This document shows, in pieces, positions 54,101 to 60,947 of a DNA stretch of 64,000 bases. The translations under genes and the position numbers were made by a program. This stretch comes from Serripes groenlandicus (lineage: Eukaryota > Mollusca > Bivalvia > Cardiida > Cardiidae), in NCBI GenBank assembly GCA_031761405.1, contig JASEVX010000011.1, forward strand, positions 32,786,140 to 32,850,139, written 5' to 3'. The stretch's first letter is position 1, and every line of letters starts with the position of its first letter. The notes under the pieces are model-generated. The model was not told the origin of the DNA, did not search any database, and worked only from the letters and a program-made list of their open reading frames with translations.

Positions 54101-56556
54101 ATCAGTCTTTTTTTTGTATCTTTCAGGAACTACTAGAAATGAATACAGATTTTCTTTAGGGTATCCTTTTTGTTACTTTTCTTGTGTGCTTGGAGAATGG
54201 GTTAAGCCTTTTCAACAGACTCACAGAAATGAGTAACACTCCTGTCAGACATTTGACCTGATTGATCAAATATTTCTTTCAGATCTTGTGCCCACATGTC
54301 TGACCATAGAACATGTGTGCGATAAACAAAACACCTTTTGTTAACCCTGGGAGCACATTTAAAAATATGTAAAAAAATTGATTGGATGCAAATATTATAA
54401 AATATAGATCAATCAGGGCAGAGTTGTTAGCTTTGGGGGTTGAGATTTTCTGTGCTCTAGTGTCAGGGTTTGGAACTGATATCCTTGGATCATAAGTAAG
54501 TGAGCTGTCACCGTGATTTTATTGAATTAATGTTGAAAACATGTAAAACCTCAATTAAAACAAATAAAACCACTTCAAAAAAGTAAGTACTGACGGACAG
54601 TATTAATGATGTTGCTCATGGCCATTGGCCAACAGAAAACAATTTCATTAGTTCATAAATAATACTGGTAGTACTGGAAACCTTGTGATATAACTGAAAT
54701 ACTGTTAATATATACTGGTAGACACTTTCTGACACCTCTGAAGCAGATGACTTTTGAAAACATTGTGACAAAATAATGAGCAATTTCTCACCATGTTTTT
54801 TTCAAGTTACTCTACTTGCATTTATAGAGATTTTTCTATAATTAGACATATTTTTTAGCTCGACTTTTGAAAAAAACGAGAGCTATTGTCATGACCCTCG
54901 TCGTCGGCGGCAGCGTCTGCAGCGGCGAGGTCATCCGGTTATGGTTTTTTTTTTCTGTTTTCTATCAGTCGAGCGTCTGTGCCGTACGCGGTGCTCTTGT
55001 TTAAAGTTGTCTATTGCAGATTTGTGGGAAAGGATTAACACTCATACCATGTAGCTTCAACTTATAATTATGACTTGAAACATAATTTTTTCCTTAACCT
55101 AACTGTGCAGTATGAGTATACTCAACCTGATTATCAAACCAGTCACAGCCTTCCTGTTATATAGGGTGTACAGAGAGCGAGGAGGGAGCTATTCCGAGCT
55201 AAACATTCCAGGTGTTGGAAATCTGCCGGGTTTCGGTAAGTTCTGAATGCATACATTAGGTAAAGTATATGAAAATGTGTTACTATATAGAACAAGTGAC
55301 AATGTTTTCAATGTCAAGTTACCAAGTAGGGACAGTGCCCAATACATTTGATCACAGGCCAGAATGATGTTAAAGGCATTACGTAACAAATTAGTTATAT
55401 ATTTTACCTTTTGTGTCTCCTGGCTTCGCACTTCACCTATTTCTGTCTGGCTGTCTGTCGCGCTTTCACTTACTGACATCCTGTCAGGCAACACATGTGT
55501 TCCTTTCCCTAATACAATAAAACTGCAGCAGACAAAATATGTTTTTTGACCCTGTGGTCTAGTGGCTAACACGCTGGACTGTCAATTCAGAGGTCTTGAG
55601 TTCTGGATTTTTCTGAGGTGCCTCCCACTCAACAAGAGGTCAAATACTCGTCCATTACAGGAAAAAGTGCCTTGTGTGTAATCGGTGCTATACACTGAGC
55701 ATGTTAAAGTACCATGGAGTCTTTTCGGAAAGAGCTAGGATATCGCACCCGTACTTCCTTGTATCTAACTCTGTCTCTTAAATTTATCTGCACCTTTTAG
55801 ATGCTTGTACACTATATGGTGTACACTGCCAAATGGGCCTTTAGAAGCTAGAAAGCTTATGCTCGATCAGAGCAATTGGTGTCTATAACTACATTAAAAA
55901 ATATATAGGCAAAAATATTGAACATGCAAGCATTATGGCAAAAGGAGAAATTGCTAAAAAGAGGCAATTTCTCCCCTTCACCACAATGTTTTCTCAAGAT
56001 GTGTATGTGCAGCAGATGGCTGAGAAAATATCTAGACAAAATTGTGAAATATCTCTTTATAAGAGATGTTTATTTTTGGAAATGTGTTGAAAATATTGTG
56101 ACAAAAGAAGAAAATGCTCATCATGAGCAATTTCTTCTTCGGCAACAATGTTGCAGAAGCGTCAGAAAGCGTCTTTTGCGGGAAAAGGTTTAACCCTTTC
56201 CCTCATACGACAATTCTGCAGCAGTCGACTTTGAACGTATTTTGTCAAAACATAGAAAATCTCCATAATTGAATGGATAACCTATGACAAAAAGTGGAAA
56301 ACATTGTGGCAAAAGGAGAAATTGCACGTTTTGTGCAATTTCTTCTTTTGTCACTATGTTTTCAAAAAGCCGTCTGCTGCAGAGGCGTCAGAAAGCGTCT
56401 GTTGAGGGAAAAGGTTTAAACGATCCTTGCATTCCAGGAGGAGGAGGAGGAGGCCACCATGGTGGTAATTACGAGAATATCGATGAGCCAGTTGCAGCCA
56501 ACAATCCACACGGGGACAGTAATCCATATGCTGAGGAGAAACCTCCACTTCATTGA
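45126..56556 (+). CDS. AGTRAP: Type-1 angiotensin II receptor-associated protein-like (AGTRAP) gene, seven exons
   Basis: Spliced from 45126-45152, 48269-48303, 51348-51459, 53271-53373, 54127-54160, 55111-55235 and 56438-56556: 555 nt, 184 residues plus TGA. Every intron is GT-AG and phases match at all six junctions (0, 2, 0, 1, 2, 1). The protein starts MSVPQVTLK, then VVVLGHFILTVWGC, LFVLSLGVWSIVHH, FTILQDIVLLGINEPRG, YRFSLGMSILNLIIKP and LLYRVYRERGG. This follows vertebrate AGTRAP block by block, including the N-terminal LK, the GHxxLTxWGC junction split by intron 2, the xLGVW helix, and the KPxxxFxxYxxYRERGG end of the last helix. Four membrane helices are likely (about 8-28, 33-49, 58-77, 101-120), with a cytosolic tail carrying a poly-Gly/His run and NPYAEEKPP. 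In vertebrates AGTRAP sits in Golgi/endosomal membranes and promotes AT1 receptor internalisation; its molluscan role is unknown. The introns are packed with MITEs. Confidence 0.93.
45249..45325. mobile_element. 77-bp snap-back element with 8-bp TSD
   Basis: Almost the whole element is one palindrome: 35-bp arms at 45251-45285 and 45289-45323 with one mismatch and a 3-base loop, ends CACAG...CTGTG. It is flanked by AATTACCC at 45241-45248 and 45326-45333, an 8-bp hAT-type duplication. The right-hand AATTACCC is the mutated left end (ttaaccc) of MITE copy 3, so it landed on that MITE's terminus. Confidence 0.88.
45328..45556. mobile_element. piggyBac-type MITE, copy 3
   Basis: Left end ccctttccctcatatagacg preceded by atta/TTAA-like sequence; hairpin core gaagaaattgctcaaaacga; right end gtgggaaagtgTTAA. 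It is in AGTRAP-like intron 1. Confidence 0.9.
45907..47070. mobile_element. Inverted-repeat element (outer), split by a second element
   Basis: Arms: catcctcggtacccaggcta (45907) against tagcctgggtacggaggatg (47051-47070). The left arm continues after the inner element as cctgggcaaattggctg (46861), matching gctagccaatttgcccaggg on the right (47012). With the inner element removed it is about 250 bp long. The class is unknown. Confidence 0.8.
45934..46843. mobile_element. 910-bp element with CAGTGTCCGACAAAT termini
   Basis: Perfect 15-bp terminal inverted repeats (CAGTGTCCGACAAAT ... atttgtcggacactg) plus subterminal ggtagcccactgggctacc / ggtagcccgcgggctac palindromes. Flanked by CATAA on both sides (45929-45933, 46844-46848). 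The opposite arm of the host element gives the uninterrupted site (attcatgaaatatat), confirming a 5-bp duplication. No ORF with a known domain. Confidence 0.85.
47089..47320. mobile_element. piggyBac-type MITE, copy 4 (diverged)
   Basis: caccttttcccacttgtag at the left, gacaaaaggagaaattgcta core, gtcgtctgctgcagatttg and taggaaagagataa at the right. Intron 1. Confidence 0.85.
47392..47690. mobile_element. piggyBac-type MITE, copies 5 and 6 (6 partial)
   Basis: Copy 5, TTAACCCTTTCTCTCATA to atgaggaaaaggGTAA (47392-47614), is followed without spacing by the left third of another copy (aaccctttcccacatataga, to about 47690). Intron 1. Confidence 0.88.
47865..48091. mobile_element. piggyBac-type MITE, copy 7 (full length)
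   Basis: TTAACCCTTTCCCTCATA to tatgagggaaagggTTAA, 227 bp including both TTAA. Opposite orientation to copies 3, 5, 11, 13, 24 and 30 (starts with tacgacaattctgcagcaga). Intron 1. Confidence 0.95.
48138..48235. mobile_element. piggyBac-type MITE, copy 8 (fragment)
   Basis: Right-hand fragment (ttttgtcaagatgttttttc, gttgtctgcg, ataggggaatgggtta) ending about 34 bp before exon 2. Confidence 0.6.
48269..48303 (+). CDS. AGTRAP: AGTRAP-like exon 2 (35-nt micro-exon)
   Basis: Acceptor ttttttttctgttttag, donor gtaagtca. Encodes VVVLGHFILTV plus two bases of the Trp codon completed by exon 3. The exon lies between MITE relics; copy 9 begins 41 bp after it. Confidence 0.9.
48345..48576. mobile_element. 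piggyBac-type MITE, copy 9 (diverged)
   Basis: ttgaccctttcccacatac at the left and acgttaac at the right; core caatttctccttttgccaca. Intron 2. Confidence 0.85.
48914..49143. mobile_element. piggyBac-type MITE, copy 10 (full length)
   Basis: TTAACCCTTTCCCTCATACG to tatgagggaaagggTTAA; hairpin core gaaattgcatgttttgtgca. Intron 2. Confidence 0.95.
49232..49461. mobile_element. piggyBac-type MITE, copy 11 (full length)
   Basis: TTAAaccttttcctcaaata to tatgagggaaagggTTAA; forward orientation. Intron 2. Confidence 0.93.
49540..49940. repeat. Unnamed dispersed repeat, copy 1 (split by MITE copy 12)
   Basis: actagataaggagtagcag, ggtcttttccc, ctcttatgactcaac upstream and gttgtgtgtactcaac, gggtttgagggtcaaatc downstream correspond in order to 58298-58445. 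Its nature is unknown. Confidence 0.7.
49637..49873. mobile_element. piggyBac-type MITE, copy 12, with paralogous empty site
   Basis: TTAAacctttccctcacagt to atgaggaaaagggTTAA. It splits another repeat (cttatgactcaac / acctttgttgtgtgta); the same repeat at 58337-58378 (cttatgactcaaaccaaacc then tatgttgtgggta) has no MITE. Intron 2. Confidence 0.93.
50283..50413. repeat. 131-bp near-perfect palindrome (long hairpin)
   Basis: Arms of about 60 bp (tacacattttcgagggcgtg ... and cacgcccgagaaaatgtgta) centred near 50348. The arms are GC-richer than the surroundings. It abuts a region with its own inverted ends: tattattgcataaaat (50419) and attttatgcaataat (50921-50936). All of it lies in AGTRAP-like intron 2. 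Confidence 0.9.
50415..50940. mobile_element. Possible ~520-bp element with two CRE-like sites
   Basis: Inverted ends around ttgcataaaat. It contains two copies of catgtgacgtcataaa (50511-50526 and 50529-50544), each with a TGACGTCA palindrome, and unrecognised short ORFs. No target duplication found. Confidence 0.45.
50945..51085 (+). mobile_element. tRNA-derived SINE fragment (plus)
   Basis: An A-box-like gtagtggaagagcatccgc and a B box (gggtttgatcccccgctggg), then the body cataccaaggactttataaa and ccttggcgctcagggttg. A poly-G run (51080-51094) follows. The body matches the SINE at 52240-52845. Confidence 0.75.
51348..51459 (+). CDS. AGTRAP: AGTRAP-like exon 3
   Basis: Acceptor cttctctttacag, donor gtatgttc. 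It completes W and encodes GCMNPFLGICYIYMN and LFVLSLGVWSIVHH, the second membrane helix. MITE copy 13 starts 38 bp downstream. Confidence 0.92.
51498..51728. mobile_element. piggyBac-type MITE, copy 13
   Basis: ctaaccctttccctcatata to tatgaggtaaagggctaa; forward orientation; both TTAA sites mutated. It begins 38 bp after exon 3. Confidence 0.92.
51747..51966. mobile_element. piggyBac-type MITE, copy 14
   Basis: TTAACCCTTTCCCAAATA to attgggaaagggtaaa; core gagaaattgctcatcatgag. Intron 3. Confidence 0.9.
52030..52158. mobile_element. piggyBac-type MITE, copy 15 (right half)
   Basis: gttgaaaacattttggtaag to catgtgggaaacggTTAA; the left terminus is missing. Intron 3. Confidence 0.75.
52240..52845 (+). 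mobile_element. SINE (plus) interrupted in its B box by a hAT-like MITE
   Basis: Head gggcgggagtccgacg at 52243, then an inserted element (52267-52645), then gtttgatccccagcctggtc, ccttggcgctctttgttg, aactgactggctggtgtaat and a tail ataactaaacaattgatga ... cggcttaaaac. Body similar to 50945-51085. Confidence 0.8.
52267..52645. mobile_element. 379-bp hAT-like MITE with 8-bp TSD
   Basis: Inverted ends CAGACATGTGATATTTTCC and gggagatatcacatgtctg, flanked by GTTTGATC (52259-52266 and 52646-52653), which is part of the SINE's B box. The interior carries repeated caaatagggaga motifs and an A-rich/T-run tract at 52506-52557. Non-coding. Confidence 0.88.
52890..52990. mobile_element. piggyBac-type MITE, copy 16 (right fragment)
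   Basis: atgttttcaaaagtcatac, tgctgcagattcgtcaaaat, agttggaaatggttaa. The left half is not evident. Intron 3. Confidence 0.6.
53012..53241. mobile_element. piggyBac-type MITE, copy 17
   Basis: TTAACCCTTTCCCTCATACG to tatgagggaaagggataa; reverse orientation. Its right end is 30 bp from exon 4, so the exon 4 branch-point region lies at or inside the MITE. Confidence 0.93.
53271..53373 (+). CDS. AGTRAP: AGTRAP-like exon 4
   Basis: Acceptor actatttctttacag, donor gtatgtaa. Encodes YMVCHIFTILQDIVLLGI and a hydrophilic NEPRGYHAYEQSDQID segment. MITE copy 17 ends 30 bp upstream. Confidence 0.92.
53877..53990 (+). repeat. Interspersed repeat fragment (cttcgaagaagaggggatat type)
   Basis: tataccccccttcgaagaag-like start with inverted gggggtata character, then gtcgggctgtcggtcggaag. 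The style is common in mollusc genomes; class not assigned. Intron 4. Confidence 0.5.
54127..54160 (+). CDS. AGTRAP: AGTRAP-like exon 5 (34-nt micro-exon)
   Basis: Acceptor ttttttgtatctttcag, donor gtatcctt (the weakest of the set). It joins phase 1 to phase 2 and encodes GTTRNEYRFSLG with its neighbours, matching the RFxxG segment before the last helix in the family. Confidence 0.88.
54718..55040. mobile_element. piggyBac-type MITE, copy 18, interrupted
   Basis: gacactttctgacacctctg and aaaacattgtgacaaaataa at the left, gttgtctattgcagatttg and gtgggaaaggattaac at the right. A 145-bp repeat (54857-55001: agctcgacttttgaaaaaaa to ggtgctcttgttt), related to the ends of 12170-13015, sits between the halves. 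Intron 5. Confidence 0.75.
55111..55235 (+). CDS. AGTRAP: AGTRAP-like exon 6
   Basis: Acceptor cctaactgtgcag, donor gtaagttc. Encodes MSILNLIIKPVTAFLLYR, VYRERGGSYSELN and IPGVGNLPGF; the KP...YRERGG block is the best family signature. Confidence 0.93.
55498..55548. mobile_element. piggyBac-type MITE, copy 19 (left-end fragment)
   Basis: tgttcctttccctaatacaa and aaactgcagcagacaaaata, ending where a SINE begins. Intron 6. Confidence 0.65.
55549..55800 (+). mobile_element. tRNA-derived SINE (plus)
   Basis: The tRNA-like head has A box tggtctagtggctaacacgc and a degenerate B box (cttgagttctggat). The body continues tcccactcaacaagaggtca to atcgcacccgtacttccttg. It has no CCA end and a mutated B box, so it is not a functional tRNA gene. 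Intron 6. Confidence 0.75.
55880..56190. mobile_element. piggyBac-type MITEs, copy 20 (two partial copies in tandem)
   Basis: Cores at 55935-55985 (gcattatggcaaaaggagaa) and 56092-56150 (attgtgacaaaagaagaaaa), ending gcgggaaaaggTTTAA at 56190, which is shared with copy 21. Intron 6. Confidence 0.7.
56190..56419. mobile_element. piggyBac-type MITE, copy 21 (full length), next to exon 7
   Basis: TTAACCCTTTCCCTCATACG to gttgagggaaaaggtTTAA. Nearly identical to copies 10 and 36. Exon 7 starts 18 bp beyond its right TTAA. Confidence 0.95.
56438..56556 (+). CDS. AGTRAP: AGTRAP-like exon 7 (terminal)
   Basis: Acceptor ccttgcattccag only 18 bp after the TTAA end of MITE copy 21. Encodes a run of six glycines, HHGGNYENIDEPV, then NPHGDSNPYAEEKPPLH and TGA. 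A possible AATAAA follows at about 56738. Confidence 0.9.
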
Positions 56557-56639
56557 TCAACCTTTTCATATCCGTATATTGGTAGCCAGACTGTATTTGG
56601 AATTGTAACCAGTTGCCCTGTTTCATGATGCAGACGATA

Positions 56640-57070
56640 TTGTCCAAGTCCCGCAGCAAACGATATACATTTTTGGAAAAGGATTTAGCAGTCAGAAAGA
56701 TATTTTTTTCCTTCTTTCAACAATATTTTCCACTCTGAATAAATCGTAAAATTTAATCATATCCAATTGTCTGCCATGGAATTGTTGTGCGTGGGAAAGT
56801 GTTTCATTTTCCATATGATAAAACCTTTTTGCCTCCAATATTTTTCAAAGCGGAAAACACAATAAAAGGTAAATGTTTAACCCTTTCCTACATATTAACA
56901 CTTTCTTCTGCCTCTGCAGCAGATGACTTTTGAAGACATTGTCACAAAAAGAGAAATTACTCAATTCCATACGTATAACGTCATTTATGGAGATTTTCCA
57001 TATTTTTGCCAAGGTGTTTCCAAAGGCATCTGCATCAGATTTGCAATTATTGTGTATGCATATGTTTGAC
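56640..57070. mobile_element. piggyBac-type MITEs, copies 22 (fragment) and 23 (left half)
   Basis: Copy 22, about 56640-56805, with ttcaacaatattttccactc, attgtctgccatggaattg and gcgtgggaaagtg. Copy 23 starts TTAACCCTTTCCTACATA at 56877 and decays by about 57070. Confidence 0.7.
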
Positions 57071-57116
57071 TAAGATAAGCCTTTACACAATCAGAGTATA
57101 GTCTTTCCTATATGCC

Positions 57117-57321
57117 TTAACCCTTTTCCTCATATAGACGGCTATTTGAAAACATAGTGACAAAAGAAGAAATTGCACAAAACGTGCAATTTCTCCTTTT
57201 GCCACAATGTTTTCCACTTTTTGTCATAGGTCATCCATTCAATTATGGAGATTTTCTATGTTTTGACAAAATACGTTCAAAGTCGTCTGCTGCAGAATTG
57301 CCGTATGAGGGGAAGGGTTAA
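57117..57321. mobile_element. piggyBac-type MITE, copy 24 (internally deleted)
   Basis: TTAACCCTTTTCCTCATA to tatgaggggaagggTTAA. It lacks the ctttctgacgcctctgcagc block after the left end but keeps the hairpin core. Confidence 0.93.
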
Positions 57322-57344
57322 GAAGCTTTCATTTCACTCTGTCT

Positions 57345-57550
57345 CTTTACTCTTTCCCACATTCAGACACATTGTGACACATCTGCGGCAGATAAATTTT
57401 GAAGAAAAAAAACATTGGAGCAGAAGGAGAAATTGCTCATAACTCTAGTCAATAATTGTTCTGTCATTACTATGGACTTTTCCAAATGTCTCCCTCGGGT
57501 GTTTCAAAGTCATTTGCTGTAGATTTGTTTGACAATAAATCCAAATCATT
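57345..57550. mobile_element. piggyBac-type MITE, copy 25 (diverged)
   Basis: tactctttcccacattcaga, gagaaattgctcataactc, cctcgggtgtttcaaagtca, tttgctgtagatttgtttg; right terminus eroded. Confidence 0.7.
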
Positions 57551-57930
57551 AACCCTTTCCGCCATATAAACTTTCTGACACCTCTTCTGCAGATGACTTT
57601 ATGAAAACATTATTTTTCATTTATAGAGATTTTCTGTGCTTTAGCGTAGATGTTTTTAACCCTTTCCCTCATACAACAATTTTGCAGCAGACGACTGAAC
57701 ATATTTTGTCAAAAATTAGAAAATCTCTATAACTGAATGGATAACCTATGACTAAAAGTGGAAAACATTGTGGCAAAAGGAGAAATTGCTCATTTTGATC
57801 AATTTCTTTTTTTGTCACTATGTTTTTAAAAAGCCTTCTGCTGCAGAGGCGTCAGAAAGTGTCTATATGAGGGAAAGGGTTAAAGTCATCTGTTGCTGAT
57901 TTGTTGTATGTGGGAAAGGGAATCTTTTAG
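57549..57930. mobile_element. piggyBac-type MITE, copy 26, split by copy 27
   Basis: Left part TTAACCCTTTCCGCCATA to gcgtagatgttttTTAA (57549-57659), right part TTAAagtcatctgttgctga to tgtatgtgggaaaggga (57880-57930). The halves join at a single TTAA once copy 27 is removed. Confidence 0.88.
57656..57883. mobile_element. piggyBac-type MITE, copy 27 (full length, nested)
   Basis: TTAACCCTTTCCCTCATACA to tatgagggaaagggTTAA, inserted in copy 26 with TTAA on both sides. Confidence 0.94.
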
Positions 57931-57978
57931 CGTAATACTTTGAAAACAGACGTCATGGCTTTCCTTCTTTTTCCTTAG

Positions 57979-58142
57979 GGTTTGAGGATAGCATTATGGC
58001 TGACATGTTGGTGTCAGTATAGATAAAAAATTGACAGTACAATAGGAAGCACCGTGATGTGTCTGTTATACTGTTAACAATGGCATAATATAATGATACT
58101 CAATTAACCGTCTTATGTGCAATGATTTTAATTTGCAATAAA
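57979..58142 (+). other. Possible alternative last exon of the AGTRAP-like gene
   Basis: A strong acceptor (ccttctttttccttag) is followed by 44 nt that, joined to exon 6 in phase, would encode GFEDSIMADMLVSV and a TAG at 58020-58022; AATAAA is at 58137-58142. It could equally be an untranslated exon. No donor-side evidence or transcript is available. Confidence 0.35.
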
Positions 58143-58284
58143 TAGTGTCATTATAGAAAGAATCAACTTTAACTGTAATAGATGAACATTCCAATTGATT
58201 TCCATTACTTTTATAATTATATCATGTATATTTTTGGAGCCAATTTTCTTCAGTTAATTACTGGGATATTAGGTCATAATCAAA

Positions 58285-58460
58285 TGGCATTACAGAATAC
58301 TAGATAAGGTGGGGTTATTTGGTCTTTTCCAACCTATATTTTTCTTATGACTCAAACCAAACCTATGTTGTGGGTATAAAAAAAAAATCATCTCATTTAT
58401 ACAATTCTTTTGAGTACCCACAACATCGGGTTTGAGTGTCAAATAAGTGTTTAGGATTTT
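58285..58460. repeat. Unnamed dispersed repeat, copy 2 (unfilled site)
   Basis: atactagataaggtggggtt, tttggtcttttccaacc, cttatgactcaaacc, then a 30-bp spacer and acccacaacatcgggtttga. It matches 49540-49940 but without MITE copy 12. The minus-strand frame across it (to 58703) has no recognisable domain. Confidence 0.7.
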
Positions 58461-58890
58461 TGAAATACTCACCTTGTCTAGAGCTCTAGGACCAAATGGA
58501 TGAATGTCAGAAAACTTCATGGGATGGGAAAAAAACATAATTGGCTTTTTTCGGGCAATGTCTCTTATTTCATGAAAAATAAAACATTGAAAATGGCAGG
58601 GTACGTTGTCTATGACTGGTGAAAATAAAGTTTCTATCATGTTTGATATATTCACAAGCAGTGTATGAATGCAAAAAATTATACAACATTCAAATTGTTT
58701 CAATGTTTCATTTGTGTTAGTTGTAAGCTTGTAATAGTCTAGCTTGCTGTCCTACGCCAGCAATAGTTTCAATTTTGCCTTATCCATTAAGTTTTGTGCC
58801 ATAGAAAATTTTCATTTGTGGCTTCATTTATTTTTTATTGAAGATGGGGTGGAGGTAAGGATGAAAAAATGTGATTTTGTTTCAGCAATT
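58461..58890. other. No gene seen
   Basis: AT-rich DNA with short open frames on both strands but no domain, splice-site pattern or repeat that I recognise. Confidence 0.4.
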
Positions 58891-58894
58891 TTGT

Positions 58895-59140
58895 GCAAAA
58901 ATACAACATATACATTTACCTCCTACAGCTGGAATCCGCTGTGGCCATGTTGTCAGCGTCGGGTATTTGGAACCCAGTGTCTCGTGTTCGATCTTCAGTC
59001 AAGCGCTGTGGTCATTGTGAAGTGCTCTTGGGCAAGGCACATTTCCTATCCTATTACTGGTTTGTTTACATAGGGATCATGAATAAGTTGCCGTGATATA
59101 ACTGTAATACTGTTGAAAACGGCGTTAAACCCTAACAAAA
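58895..59140 (+). mobile_element. SINE (plus), V-SINE-like tail
   Basis: ctcgtgttcgatcttcagtc (B box), gaagtgctcttgggcaaggc, ttactggtttgtttacatag, and the tail cgtgatataactgtaatact + gttgaaaacggcgttaaacc. Same family as 11700-11870 and 23946-24145. Confidence 0.85.
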
Positions 59141-59270
59141 CAAATCTTATAGCTGGTGAATAGGAATTATAACTCATCATTGTTAAAGATATCCCCTGTA
59201 CTTATGTTGATATTATTTACATGGTAGACCTTTTTTTTCATTCACTTCCTTCCATGATTAATAACAAAGT

Positions 59271-59498
59271 TTTACACTTTCCCACACACAACATATCTGA
59301 AGCAGACAGCTTTGAAAACATCTTGGCAAAAATACGATAAAGCTCTATAAATGGATATATAATCATCAAATAGAGTTTAAAACATGATGACGAAACGAGA
59401 AATTGCTCATTCTGAACTATTCCCCCTGTTTGTCACTGCTTTCATAAGTCGGATGCTGTAGATGTGTCAAAATTAATCTATATGAGGGAAAAGATTAA
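59271..59498. mobile_element. piggyBac-type MITE, copy 29 (diverged)
   Basis: ttacactttcccacacacaa to tatgagggaaaagaTTAA; core cgagaaattgctcattctga. (Number 28 is the right part of copy 26.). Confidence 0.88.
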
Positions 59499-59645
59499 AT
59501 TTATCAATTTTAGCACTACAGTTGATGCACTGGTGTTATTACTGGTCATATACCAAGGAACAAATGTGATATAAATGAAATACTGATGAAAGCGGCATAT
59601 ATCATTACTTAGAAAATAAATAAATCCAATTTAGTGCAATTACCC

Positions 59646-59875
59646 TTAACCCTTTCCCTCATATAGACGCTTTCTGACGCCTCTGCAGCAGAAGGCTTTT
59701 TGAAAACATAGTGTCAAAAGAAGAAATTGCACAAAACGTGCAATTTCTCCTTTTGCCACAATGTTTTCCACTTTTAGTCATAGGTTATCCATTCAATTAA
59801 AGAGATTTTCTATTTTTTGACAAAATATGTTCAAAGTCGTCTGCTGCAGAATTGTCGTATGAGGGAAAGGGTTAA
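59646..59875. mobile_element. piggyBac-type MITE, copy 30 (full length)
   Basis: TTAACCCTTTCCCTCATATA to tatgagggaaagggTTAA, 230 bp; a good representative of the forward-oriented form. Confidence 0.95.
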
Positions 59876-59884
59876 ACCATAATA

Positions 59885-60122
59885 ATATGAGCTGTACCGC
59901 GAAAAAACAAACATTGTGGACTTTGCATGAAGTATCGACCCTGATTAGCCTAAGCATACCGCAGAGGCTAACTCGGACAGACACTTTTCGCCTCCTGTGG
60001 ATTTTCTGTTTCAGAATTCATTGCTCTATTTCTCGAGACGGAATGTGTCGGCCAGGATAAGGCTGATCTGGGTCTATATATGATGCAGAGTCCATTATAT
60101 TTCTCACAGAACGGCTCATATA
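59885..60122. mobile_element. Inverted-repeat MITE (tatgagc family)
   Basis: atatgagctgtaccgcgaaa at the left and ctcacagaacggctcatata at the right; interior tgtatcgaccctgattagcc-like and gacggaatgtgtcggccagg blocks match the elements at 8855 and 23090. Confidence 0.75.
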
Positions 60123-60256
60123 TGTTTATTCTTGGATCCAAGCTTATCATGATGGCTAACAGATGCATGAATTATTGTAAGTGTTGGGAAATATAAATAA
60201 ATGAAAGTAGGATAACTGTAAAAGGTTTGAAAAAAAAAAATTCGAGGCACATTCCA

Positions 60257-60453
60257 CTAACCCTTTCCCACATACAGTATTATTTTAGCGGACAAACCAC
60301 TTTAATTTTTTTTTTTATTTTGAAATGAGAACAAATTACTTGAAAAGAGTTGAAAACATTATGGCAAAAGTAGAAATTGCTCATTATCTGCTTTTTCTCC
60401 TTTTTACACAGTAATTTCAAAAAGTCACCTGCTGCCTGTGGGAAAGGGTTTGA
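60257..60453. mobile_element. piggyBac-type MITE, copy 31 (diverged)
   Basis: ctaaccctttcccacataca to tgtgggaaagggtttgaa; core gtagaaattgctcattatct. Confidence 0.88.
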
Positions 60454-60749
60454 ATTATAAAAAAGGACTTGTAAAAATCCTTACAAAGGGCACAATTTTT
60501 TAAAAGTTCTATATATGTACATACATTTTTACGACAAAACCAGATTTATAAATAAACATGAATGCAACCAGATTGTTTTGAAAGAATTATGAAAATAGGA
60601 AAGCTATAGTCCCTTTGGAAGCAATTTAGTTGGGATTTTGTTTTATATACCATATAAGGAAATAAGAGGGCACTTTTTATTTAAATAAGTTTGGTCAATG
60701 TTATATAAAGTTTTCACTTTTTGATATCTGAACTACGTATTGCTTTGTG

Positions 60750-60947
60750 TTAACTGTTTCTCACATATAGACACATTTTGACGCATCTGCAACAGGCAAC
60801 ATTTGAAATTATTGTGGTAAAGTGGGAAATTGCTCATAACGAATAATAATATCTCCTTTTGCCACAATGTTTTCAATCCTTTTCAATAACTGTACTTTTA
60901 TTGAGAGTGAGTATCCATCCAGATTGTTGTATGTTAGTAAAGGTTAA
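60750..60947. mobile_element. piggyBac-type MITE, copy 32 (diverged)
   Basis: TTAActgtttctcacatata to gttagtaaaggTTAA. It shares its right TTAA with copy 33. Confidence 0.82.

Noticed and set aside
55549..55640. A tRNA gene (tRNA-like A and B boxes)
   Set aside because: B box is degenerate, the cloverleaf cannot be completed, and a SINE body follows; the similar heads at 11640-11695, 23880-23945, 43255-43332 and 50945-51010 are SINEs too.
56284..56430. Open frame upstream of exon 7 read as part of the protein
   Set aside because: The upstream part is MITE copy 21; only the part after the acceptor at 56437 fits the AGTRAP-like reading and phase.
58290..58703. 137-codon minus-strand frame
   Set aside because: Part overlaps a dispersed repeat that recurs at 49540-49940 with the frame broken; no motif recognised.
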